This document shows, piece by piece, positions 33,938-43,860 of a DNA stretch of 64,000 nt; positions within the stretch are counted from its first letter, which is position 1, and each line of letters starts with the position of its first letter. A program made the translations under genes and the position numbers. The notes under the pieces were generated by a model that was not told where the DNA came from, searched no databases, and saw nothing but the letters and a program-made list of their open reading frames with translations. This DNA comes from Cunninghamia lanceolata. Taxonomy: Eukaryota; Streptophyta; Pinopsida; Cupressales; Cupressaceae. The stretch is taken from contig BSBN01001482.1 in NCBI GenBank assembly GCA_027924645.1, forward strand, positions 12,666,001-12,730,000. The letters run 5' to 3'.

Positions 33938-35101
33938 GGGTCATCCCACAATAGTGGGTTACACTTTTGTGGATGAAGAAAAATTGAAGGTGCCAAAAAA
34001 CTATAGCAAACACCTTCGTTTGAAGGTGCTTTCTTCGCTCAAACATCCTCTCGGGATTTTTAAATCTTAAAATAATGAGGCCTTCGTTCAAAGGTGTTCT
34101 CCATTTGAAGGTCTTTGGGCACCAAATTAAAACAATAAAATGACACCTTCGATTGAAGACCCTCATTATTTATAATGCAAGGTACCTTGGTTTGAAGGTG
34201 TTTGCTATAGGGATATATGCGCCATCTTTGGACCTTTGTTTGAAGGTGTGTAAACTTTGAACGAAGGACATCACTGACCTTCATTCATAGGTGTCTTCGA
34301 ATGAAGACCCCCACTAGACACCTTCCCTCCTTCCCTTCCCTTTTCTTCTGAAAAATTTTGGCTTCTGAAGCCCAGTTGAAGGTCCAAATGGATTCACCTT
34401 TGCCAAACCAAATTGGAAGATCACAGTCCTCAAAACGAGCTTTCCAATGAGTATAGTTTTGATATATTTTGATTTTATTATGATTGTTTTTTAGTTTTAC
34501 TAAACTTAGGTTTTTCACCGAACATCAATTTCTCTGTTCTACACACATGGAAAATTAGTAAATTAGTGAAAAAAAAATCTAAAAAATATGTATGCCAAAG
34601 GTATTGATGTCCTTGTTTCAACAAAAAAAATTGAACTTCGATACATACATAAATAGTTATATTTTATGGAATACACCTATGTCTAAATTATAATTGGTTT
34701 GACTTCAAAACTTAATTAAAAAAAATATTCAACAAAACATTATGAAACCAAATGCATGCTCTAGATATCGGTGTTACCAATCTAAATTCAAAAGAATCAG
34801 AATTTTATCCTTTCTAGAAAAAAAGTTGTGTTATGGAGTACACATCACTTAAAAAAAATGTTTGCTATTAAAAACTAGTTATCAAAGGAGATGCAAAAAA
34901 ATTTACAATTTAACTCCAAATTTTTTTTAAAAATATTTTTAGAATCTACAGACAAAATCTCACAAATCACTAGTTTGCATCATCTTCAAATTCTTGATAT
35001 TTTAGCAGCTATAAGTGTCAGAAAGTGAAGATTTAGTTTAAAAAGTTGATTTCAATGTCAAGTTTGGCAAAAAAGTGTAACCCACTATTGTGGGATCACC
35101 C
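33938..35101. mobile_element. MITE-like TIR element in the gypsy-1 3' LTR
   Basis: A 1,164-bp non-coding unit is absent from the 5' LTR at the equivalent place (near 6640). It has 31-bp TIRs differing at one base: left GGGTCATCCCACAATAGTGG, right (reverse complement) GGGTGATCCCACAATAGTGG. The 4-bp duplication CATT lies at 33934-33937 and 35102-35105. Each TIR contains the palindrome CCCACaatAGTGGG. No transposase is encoded. Like copies B and D it starts with GGGT and makes a 4-bp duplication, so it may belong to the same superfamily; the TIR sequences are otherwise different. Confidence 0.9.
34005..34315. repeat. Cluster of CCTTCGTTTGAAGG-type inverted motifs in the MITE
   Basis: About ten copies of a short motif in both directions, such as CACCTTCGTTTGAAGGTG, CCTTCGTTCAAAGGTG and ACCTTCGATTGAAG, are packed into 310 bp in the left third of the element. 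Adjacent copies could pair as small hairpins. Confidence 0.8.
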
Positions 35102-35999
35102 CATTTGCATTGAATTTCTTGTACTCAAGGCATGGGCAGGCCTCCTATTTTAGTGGATTTCATGGGTAGAGCCATGTGGGCGTACTCCAAGGACATTGAA
35201 ACAAAGTTATTGCAACATGGATGATGGTTCTTTCTTGTTGACCATTCCTTCCATGTCCATGGCTACTACAGTGTGATTGTAAAAGCTATATATGCATGTT
35301 TCAAAGATATATTTTGGGTTGGTTAGCTATTCTTCTGGGTTGTTATGCTGGCCATATTATTTTTTATTTCCAGACCTTGTAATGCACCTACAGAACCCAC
35401 TGGATGTGATACATTGTCTTCTTTTTTGAGCCTTTGATGTCTCTAGTTGATTGTTCACCAATGAATGTAGATGGTTATTCTATGTCTACTCTTCTGTAAT
35501 ATATTATCTTCCCTTTGTAGTGGCTATTTAGCCTTCATGATCAATATAATCACTAATATTTTGCCTCTTATGCTTTTTCTCTATGTTTATTTGAAGTTTG
35601 TAACTCATTTTGCGGATAAAATGATCCCTCTATTAGTTACAGTATTTTATTCAAGCCTCTATTTTAGCTACAAGTCTGTGTGAGTTTCTTTCAGTATTTA
35701 AGGTCATTGTTGTGTTATGTTAGTCCCAACTAACACATTAGAAATCTGGTGCATCACTAGATTTATTTTCTTGTTGTCCATCATATACATAATGTCATGA
35801 ACATAACATCTAGTCTAGATATACAAATCCATATAGGCATGTCCAAACAAAGCCATATAGGCATATACTAAAATATACATTGGTAACATACAAAAGTATG
35901 TATACAAAGCCATCTAGGCATACAAAAAATGTCCCCAAAACTAGTTTTCTATGGACTTTCATCAAATAATCAGTGGCCCTTGCTTGACCGTGAAGATGG

Positions 36000-38029
36000 A
36001 GAGACAATCAGTGACTCATCCTCTCTCTAGGTCGAGTAGACCTCCTCGATAGATGTTCATGCAGCTCCACTTGTTAATACAATCAAACAATATGCACATT
36101 AATATAGAAAACATGAAATATATAACATCACATATGTAATCGATCACTTACCACTATCCGATGATCACTTTCGATCATCTTTTCTCTCTCTTCGTCCATA
36201 GTTGGATGGGTTGGAGTTGTGACCTCTTGTGAGAAGCATCAAGAAGCAAAATTGACTAAACATAAATATCATTTATGTACATCAAATGACATGAGATAAA
36301 CCAATAAATACAAAATTATGACATTTTCATGTTATTGGCTCATACCTTGGTCAAAGGATTTGAAGACATCATGGATGCTGCAATGCCAACCTGCGCTGAC
36401 TCATGAAGATGAGGAGGAGTCTCCATATTTAGCATCTAAAAATAGTGTTCAAGATTATTCAACCAAAATAAATACATAACATTATTTAAATGCATAATGA
36501 TTAGAAATGGTTAAATTTACCTTTGTATAAGTGGAGGTTTTACGTCTAGGGGACCAAGGAAACCATGGAGGTGCCAGTGAAGCTCCCTGTTGAACCCATC
36601 AAATTGTTACAAAATAATATTACCATTGATATATGTACAATAATTATGATCATGTGATAAATTACATACCTGCTGACTTGACCTCCTCTCATAACTCGCC
36701 AATAGACATCTAATAGAAGCAGGATGAAGACTCTAACCTTGGAATTTCATTGCGCAGACAATTACGTACATTATTTTTGACTTATAATATAGATAGTCAT
36801 ATAAAATTAATTACAAATTTCAAATAAGAATATATTAAATCAAGATGAAACTTGTAAAAAATTACCTGAGAGTCAATACCAAATGTAGGCTATAAGACAT
36901 CATCAGTGAGAACAATCTCATCCAATATGGATGTCTCTGTCATTGGATGTTGCCCCTGCGTCGCAGCATCCTATCGAGAGTCTTGTCATGAGTCCTGCAT
37001 CCCATAATCACACAGGTTCCCACATGAACTACACAAATGTGGGGACAAATGATGCCTACTTCTCTCACCCTCATCAGCCTGGGTAAGATCATCAACGTGT
37101 TGTGCTAGAGACTGTGTGAGAGTAGTCAATGAATGTAAAGTCTCCACCTCAACACTCTCCTTCAAAGTTGAAGGGAGTGACACACGTTCTAGCCTCAACA
37201 GGGGTCTAGGTACACTATTTTCATCTCGCTAAGCCCCCTCTCTATCTTTGGTAGAGCCACCACCTCTACCCTGGAACTCTTGAATGTCAAAATAATTGGG
37301 AATCTTCTTGAGGATAAAGTCGCAATAGAGTTTCCTCAAGAAATATTGTGACACCTCATTGTTGTTGCATGGGTGCTCATCAGAGACCATGTACCATCTA
37401 TCCCAAAAGTTTTGGGATATATCTTGATTCCTACACCAATTAATAGGGAACTATTTGCAAGCTTCTTCTAATCTTTGGCCAGTTTTAGGATTAATAAAGT
37501 GTGCACATAATTGAGATTTTGTAATTTTTTCATTCTTCACTTGTTCATAAGACAATTTGTCGGCATAGTATTGCCAACACCTCTCCCTATAATCTTGAAA
37601 TTTGGTGATTTGTTTTGTCATCGATTCGGTTGGGGAAACAATCTCCTCTAATGACTTCGCAAGTTCTCTTTTACGATCGGTGCTTGCACTTGGATTGTTT
37701 AACATTTCATTAAGGGTTTGAAGATGTCTTATGTTTTCTTCTATTTGCCCTAAGTAGTTTTCTTGAGTATCTCTCACATTGTGAGGATGTGAAGGTGGGC
37801 TTTGAGGGTTTGGAGGGTTTTGGGGGTTGTTTTGAACCTCCTCAATTAGATTTGTGTTTTTTCCTACCTCATTAACTGTAAATGCAATATAAAAAACTAA
37901 TCAAACATTGCAAAACTCAAAAAATCTTTTCAAACTCACAAAAATTAATCAAACCCTACCTTCTTTAGCTACTAGACCCTCCAAATTTGCTTCACGACAT
38001 CTTTGGGAGTGGGTTCGAAGAGGTGGCAT
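36000..38029 (-). pseudogene. Accessory gene of the TIR family, copy C (broken)
   Basis: Read leftward. Exon 1 (38029-37960) starts MPPLRTHSQRCREANLEG and has the same 70-nt length and phase-1 GTAGGG donor as copy A. Exon 2 (37875-36866) follows a TTTACAG acceptor and encodes VNEVGKNTNLIEE, an Asn/Pro-rich part, then YYADKLSYEQVKNEKITKSQ, NNNEVSQYFLRKLYCDFI and IPNYFD. Stops occur after EEACK (about 37451), after REGA (about 37230) and at the exon end. Later exons are visible near 36745-36670, 36590-36522, 36430-36350, 36240-36155 and 36060-36000 by homology with copy A and splice signals. No function is recognised. Copies A and C resemble each other more than either resembles B. Confidence 0.7.
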
Positions 38030-38221
38030 TGTGAAAATGTCAATTTCTCTCTTGCACTTGCTTGGTTTCACTTCCTTGAATGCTCTTATGCTTTGATCCT
38101 TGTTTTTTCTGCAAACAACCTCTTTTGGTCGTGGATAATGGTAGAAATGCCCTTTTTTTTGCACTTTTGAAGTAAACAAAACACGAGCACATTATAATGC
38201 ACTCACATTTTTCTCTGTTTT

Positions 38222-38257
38222 GGACCAAAAAGTCCCATGGTGGAAACTTTTTGGTCC
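38222..38257. repeat. Hairpin next to the TIR of copy C
   Basis: Perfect 12-bp arms GGACCAAAAAGT (38222-38233) and ACTTTTTGGTCC (38246-38257) with a 12-nt loop. It is in the same place and has the same sense as the hairpin of copy A at 3403-3438. Confidence 0.8.
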
Positions 38258-38278
38258 CCCATCTTTGTGCACTTACTC

Positions 38279-39779
38279 ACAAGGTGGAAGAATATAAGGG
38301 CAATACTAATACTACTAGAACAAACTAGACAACATTCCAAAGTAGCTACAACATCATAGAAAATTATATCAACTGAACAGGTCCACGATTTAAGATAATG
38401 CAAGAGGACTTGCAAACCCTCAAGCTCAAGGGGAATGATGAGTGTCAAGTAGTACTCATCATAACATGCTTTTATGTCTCCCTTTCTTGTCCTAAACACC
38501 ATTTCATTTGCTGATTTGTATTTTAAGCCTATTAAAACCTTGTTTAGTTATGTTAAATTGAGATGTGATGTTGCAATAACAGTTGTGGTTAAAAGGTTTC
38601 ATGTTTTGAGTTTGAGCTAAAAACAATGTGCAAAAATATCTCTTTTTTATGATAGGAACCCCTTCATTCTAGATAGTAAGGTTTTTGAAGACCCCGGAGG
38701 AGCTTTTTCCATCTCTGAAGCTGTACAAAATGAAGATTACGAGGTCTCAAGAATTTTGTAGAGGAAGTGTTAAAGGATCTCTAAAGATAAGTGCCATGGA
38801 GTTGTATAGACATATGGACTACATAATCTCTGGAGCTATAGCAGTTAGGTTGTTGCAGACATCTCTAGAGCTATTCTATGTGAAGTTGTTCAGACAAACT
38901 GTATAGAATATTTAGAGCAGTTCCAAGAGTATCTCTAGAGTTTTGCATGAAGATGCTAGATTTTTTGGAGAAGACTACAGTAGTGGCTCGGTTGAAGAAA
39001 AAGAACACCTGTTGATTTCTTTTGCATGGATTAAGAACTTTTGTTAGACAGTTATTTTAAGTTATTTCATTTTCTTTATTAGTTAAAACTCTTGATTTAA
39101 GAGACACCTTCAGTGTCACTTTAAATATCTTTAGTTTCTACATGATGCTCTTTTTGAATGGATAGTTGCATGCTTAGAATAAGGAATAAAGATCTTTATA
39201 TCTAATAGAGAACTAGGAGTGACATAGTAAACTCCATAGATATTATATCAACAAAACAACACCTGATATATATTGTATGGAAGCAATAGAGTAGAGATAG
39301 AATAGTTTTTCAGAGGAAACAATATACACTCTATTTTTATATATACTTTGTTTTTGAAGAATCTAGAATAAAGGTAGGTGGTTTCATATCATTGCATGTT
39401 TTGAGGCATTGAATTAGCCTATCTTCCATAGCTGTGGAGCAAGGGCCCACTCCCACCAAAGAAGTGAAGGCTAGTATTTATTGTTTTGATTTATTGTTTT
39501 ATTGAATTCTTTAAATTGCTTAGTTTAGTTTCATTTCTTCGGTAATTTTAGATCAGATTGTTGTTTCATTTCATTTACTATTTTTCTATTTTTCAGATTA
39601 AGTAGTTCATTCTAGCAAATTGTACTTTCAGATTCTTAGATTAGATCTTTCTTTCAAGCAAATGATTGAATGCATGATTCTAAATGGATAAGTAGGTTTA
39701 GTTTTAGAAGATAGTTTTGGGACTACTAATTATCAATTCCTATTGTAGGTAGCCATCGATACACTACCCTAGATTTGAC
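38279..39779. other. Non-coding stretch, possibly decayed LTR sequence
   Basis: No gene recognised. 38690-38960 repeats phrases with CTCTAGAG and CTCTGGAG; 39040-39130 ('ttattagttaaaactcttga' then 'gagacaccttcagtgtcac') reads like the end of a retrotransposon LTR or leader. No second copy of it lies in the window, so this stays a guess. Confidence 0.35.
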
Positions 39780-41215
39780 AAATTAATGTAATTAAATGCA
39801 AGGTACAATGATCCTTGTCATGATGCTTCAGGAAATGGTATAGGATTAGTTTTCATGCAAGAAGGAAGGCCCATTTCTTTTGAAAGTTATCAATTGAAGG
39901 GCAAGAGTCAATTGAAGCCCATTTATGAAAAGGAAATGCTAGCTATTCTTCATGCAATGAAATAGTGGAGGCCATATTTGATGGGTAGACACTTTGAACA
40001 AAGTCAAGATAGATTATGATAACCTCAAATATTTTTTGGAGCAATGCTTATCATCAGAAGAGCAACAAAAATGGGTACTAAGATGTTGGGGTATGACATT
40101 GAGATCATCTATAAGAAAGGTAAAGAGAATATAATGGTTGATGCACTATCTAGAAAGGATGAGAAGGATGACACATTATTGTGTGTCAATGCAATAGTCC
40201 AAGCAGACTGGGTGGAAGAAGCCAAAGTAGAGTGGCAGAATGATGAGGCTACAAGAAATCTCATTCAACAATTGCAAACTAATCTTAGTAGTTCACATAA
40301 ATTTTATTGGAAGGGAGACTATTTATGGTATAAAGAGAGGTTATACCTTTGCAAAAATCCCATCCTCAAACACAAGATTCTTGAAGAGCTCCATGGTTCT
40401 CTAGTTGGGGTTCTCTTAGGATTTTTGAAGACATATCATAGAATTAAGTAGGATTTCTTTTGGAAAGGCTTAAAGGTGATGTGCAAAAACTTATTGCAAA
40501 ATGTTTGATATGTAAAAACAATAAAGGGGAAATAGTTAAGACACTTGGTGTCTTGTAGTCATTAGTCATCCCTAGCCAGTGGTGGGAAGATGTCTCCATG
40601 GATTTCATCACAGGTCTTCCAAGGTCTAAAGGTAAGAGTGTCATCATGGTAGTTGTGCATCGTCTCACCAAATATGTCTATTTTAATACATTATCCCATT
40701 ATTTTATAGTAAGTATAGTGGAAAAAGCATTTATGGGGAATATACAAATGCTACATGGTACCCCAAGGGTTATTGTCAGTGATCACGATCCTGACTTCAC
40801 TAGTAACTTTTGGACAGATTTATTCTCTTGTTTGGCTACTCAATTGGCTTACATCTCTTCATACAACCCTTAGTCTAATGGGCAAATAAAGTTGTCAATA
40901 AGTTCTTGGAAGGATATCTACGTTGTTTCACTTTAGATAAGAAGTCTCAGTGGTTAGATTGGCTACCACTTGCAGAATAGTCATACAACACTTCCTTCCA
41001 TACTTCTACAAAAACATCCCCATTTATGGCATTATATGGATACCATCCTCCATCCATCACATCAGCATTAAAGGTGACACCAAAAGTTTGGGAAATGGAA
41101 GATCACATGGATCATCAACAATAGGTATTTTTAGGACTCAAGGCTAATTTGGCCATGGCACAAAATAGAAAAACAATAGGCAAACCAACATCATAGTGAA
41201 AGGGCTATTGTTTTT
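39780..41215 (+). pseudogene. Fragment of a chromovirus-like Ty3/gypsy polyprotein (RNase H to integrase)
   Basis: The RNase H remnant reads DASGNGIGLVFMQEGRPISF, then LKPIYEKEMLAILHAMK and, from 40044, MLGYDIEIIYKKGKENIMVD followed by ALSRKDE. The H2C2 zinc part follows (LEELHGSLVG, then CLICKNNKGE with one His lost), then the integrase core: WWEDVSMDFITGLPRSKGKS, VIMVVVHRLTKYVYF and HGTPRVIVSDHDPDF, the D,D pair intact. It breaks up after 40873. Protease, RT and both LTRs are missing. The SMDFITGLP wording is typical of chromoviruses. The L1 element begins near 41220. Confidence 0.8.
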
Positions 41216-41289
41216 GAAATGGGAGCAGCAATGGATGGGTAGGAAAAAACAAGTGCAGGAGGTGTGTAGAGAAACTATGGATCCCCAGG

Positions 41290-42740
41290 TGAAGTGAAGA
41301 CTGAGGTTTGTACTTTCCCTTCTACTGATCAATTGTTTATTAATAATTCTAGGAGTAAGTTGTCATGTGGGGCCTCTGCCTTGAAAGTTAGAGCCAGAGA
41401 TAAGATTTATATTGGGTGTCCCTTGGAGGGCTTGTCTTCTTAGAAAGCATTATTTTCCAATATTCATAACCCTACTACTATTGATAGCATGGACATTGTT
41501 CGTTCAGAGGATGGTGTACACCTCAAGATCAAGAATCCAACTCTGGACAAGGTGGTGGCTAAAATGGAGAATGTCCTGGTTGGAAAGGTGTTTGGGAGAA
41601 GGCCAAATATTTAAATGTTAAGGAAGTGGGTAGCTAGTACATGTTCCATCAAAGGCAATGTTTCCATCTCACCACTACCTAAAGGAATTTTTTTTCCTTC
41701 TCTCTTACGGAAGATTGTCTGGGCATCTTAACCCATGACCCCTAGTTTTTCATCAACAAAGCCTGGATCTCTACAAATGGTGCGCTGGCCTCAACTCAGA
41801 GGTAGCTCTAGTTGAGTCATCTCTAACCTAGATTAGACTCCTGGGCTTGCCACTTGAGTTCTAGGATGATGAAATCTTTTTGGCCATTGCCAACTCTTTT
41901 GGTCACTTTTTGGTGCTGGATAGTGTCACTAAGAATAGAAGTAGGTATTTGTTTGCAAGGATTTGTGTTAATGTTGAAACACACAAGGTCCTCCCTAATT
42001 TAATTTTCCTGGATTCTAAATTCAAGGAATGGACCCAGGAGATCATGTATGAGAACTTGGCTCTTCTATCAAAAGTGTAGAAACACAAGACACCTTATCA
42101 ACACTTGCTAGAAGCCTAGCCAAGGAACAAGTCATGTTGATAAAGGTAAGACAGTGGAACAAGTTTCTTTGAAGGAACCAACTCTAGACTAGAGCTCTCA
42201 GGATCATGTTTAGGTGGTCCCATTAGAGGCTCCCAAGGCTCTAGAATAAGTGATTTTTTCTGAGGCTCCCAAGTCTCCTAACTAGGTGGGTTCGAAAATT
42301 TCAATAATAGACCAGAGCTTTCAAACTCTTGACCAGTCTATGATCAATCAAGGGTGTCCCATTCATGATGTAAGCCCTATCAAAGATTGTCATCAGGAGG
42401 AGGAGGACATCAAGGCCACTATTAGAATAGTGGTAGAGAGAGGTGAGTTGGACTCATTTTAGTTGTTTGAAGGAGAGGAAGGTTTGTCCTCACCTGGTGA
42501 CTACTCTAAAGAGGGCAAAGAAGGGATAGTTCTAGGTTTAGGAAAGGACGCAATTAGTCTTAAAACCCCATCTTTACATGCAAGAGAACTCAACACCCCT
42601 TCCTCAGAGAAGGGGATCATGCGTACTACTGATGTTGGCAAGGAGTACTCAAAACCAGGCATGAAATCCTTGAGAGAGACAAGGTGTAGGGAATGGCTAG
42701 GGATCTGGCAAATGGGAAACATAAGAGGTTGGAACTAATG
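41290..42740 (+). pseudogene. LINE ORF1 (gag-like, DUF4283 type)
   Basis: Reads INNSRSKLSCGASALKVRAR, then IVRSEDGVHLKIKNPTLDKV and VFGRRPNI with MLRKWV, through stops to LPLEF, DDEIFLAIANSFGHFLVLDS and RYLFARICVNV. This is the DUF4283 RNA-binding module of plant L1 ORF1. The C-terminal linker (42463-42738) is open and polar. No CCHC knuckle was found, and about eight stops break the frame. Confidence 0.7.
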
Positions 42741-42760
42741 AGCTCTAGGAGAAATAAAAA

Positions 42761-43860
42761 ATGATAGTCATCTCATGGAACATGAGGGGACTCAATAGTT
42801 CCCATAAATAGATTCTACTAAAGAAATTCATAAAAGAAATGAGAATAGATATTTTACTTCTACAAGAAACCAAGATGGATGAGAAAGAATTTGAAAAGAT
42901 TAGCAAACACATATGGCCATATGCAAATTTTAAAGCTAAAAAAGATAAAGGAGCATCAGGGGGTCTAGCCACCATGTGGAAGATGCAATATCTAAAGGGA
43001 AGAATCATTAGAAGCAAAAAATTCAATATCAACATGAAATTCCAAAGTATCAACAACTATGAATGGATCCTTACCAATGTGTACGCTCCCAACAACATCG
43101 TTCAAAGGAGAAAGTGTTGGTCAGATTTAATAGGTGACAGGAGATCTTGGGAAGATTCCAACTAGATGATAGCTAGAGATTTTAACTCTCCTCCATATCC
43201 TTTAGATAAAATTGGGGGGTCATACTTTTCGGACAACATGATGGACCTTGATAACTTCCTCTATCAAGGTGGCTTAGTGGATATGGAGGTGGAGGGATTC
43301 AACTGCACATGGTCTAATAAGAGAGAAGGAAATAATTTGATCCAAGTGAGATTAGATAGAATCTTAGTCTCAACCAACTGGAACATCATTGAGAACAACA
43401 AACTCAATAACCTGCTGAGATTCAAGTTTGACCACACTCCTCTTATCCTCAACTAGACTTCGAACCCTGAGAAAGTTAGCTACCCCTTCAGGTTCGAGGC
43501 TATGTCGACAAGGTGCCTTGATTTACATCAATTGATAACCAAATGGTGGAATCAGAGAATTAATGGCTTAGACATGTATAGAGTTGTGCAAAAACTCAAG
43601 AAAATCAAACATTATCTCAAAGGTTGGAATAAAAATTCTTTTGGGAATATATTCAGGCGTAAGAAGGAAATTAAGAACCAATTGATGAAGATTCAGGGAG
43701 AAATGGATGTGGGCATCGTCTCCCATGATCCTAGTGCCCTTGAAAGGACTTTACTCAGTGAACTTCACAACATAGTGGAAAGTGAAGAGATATACTGGAA
43801 ACAAAGATCCAGAGTCCAATGGCTAAAAGAAGGAGATAAAAACACCAATTTCTTTCCCTA
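42761..43860 (+). pseudogene. LINE ORF2, endonuclease domain
   Basis: Starts MIVISWNMRGLNSSHK at 42761 (in-frame TAG after K). It continues MRIDILLLQETKMDEKEF, GASGGLATMWKM and WILTNVYAPNN, then across a TAG MIARDFNSP, QVRLDRILVS and FDHTPLIL. These are the N, QE, YAP, GDFN, DR and SDH boxes of the apurinic-type endonuclease. GDFN has become ARDFN and SDH has become FDH. 43502-43860 carries the linker before RT, ending HLKEGD-like WLKEGDKNTNFF. Confidence 0.85.

Larger units (their letters stand above)
5455..35756 (+). mobile_element. Ty3/gypsy LTR retrotransposon 1 (Tat-like) with nested insertions
   Basis: Two LTRs (5455-7294 and 32756-35756) flank gag, protease, an extra RNase H-like domain, reverse transcriptase, RNase H and integrase in plus orientation. 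After removal of copy B (8122-27014) and the MITE (33938-35101) the element is about 10.2 kb. Every coding part carries stops, mostly TAG, so it is dead. The order PR-RT-RNH-INT defines Ty3/gypsy; the extra RNase H of the NNxAEYEAL type is a Tat-lineage trait. No 5-bp target duplication was found: GGTGT precedes the element and CTAGA follows it. Confidence 0.85.
32756..35756 (+). repeat. 3' LTR of gypsy-1, interrupted by a MITE-like element
   Basis: Begins TGTTATCCTATTTTGCC and ends CTGGTGCATCA as the 5' LTR does. Without the 1,164-bp insertion and its 4-bp duplication it is about 1.83 kb, the same as the 5' LTR. Confidence 0.85.
35757..38278 (-). mobile_element. TIR DNA transposon copy C (inverted, truncated)
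   Basis: Read on the minus strand it begins at 38278 with GAGTAAGTGCACAAAGATGG (28 of 32 positions match the copy B TIR). A 12-bp perfect hairpin, traces of the CpG palindrome (38180-38212) and the accessory gene (38029 to about 36000) follow. The 3' untranslated part with repeated GCCTATATGG (35820-35910) comes next, and then the element is cut where the gypsy-1 3' LTR ends. Its other end is not in the window. Confidence 0.75.

Noticed and set aside
3383..38278. One giant 35 kb foldback element bounded by copies A and C
   Set aside because: The two ends are the same (left) end of the family, their TIRs differ at about ten positions, and the flanks CTAA and ACAA do not match, so they are not the two ends of one insertion.
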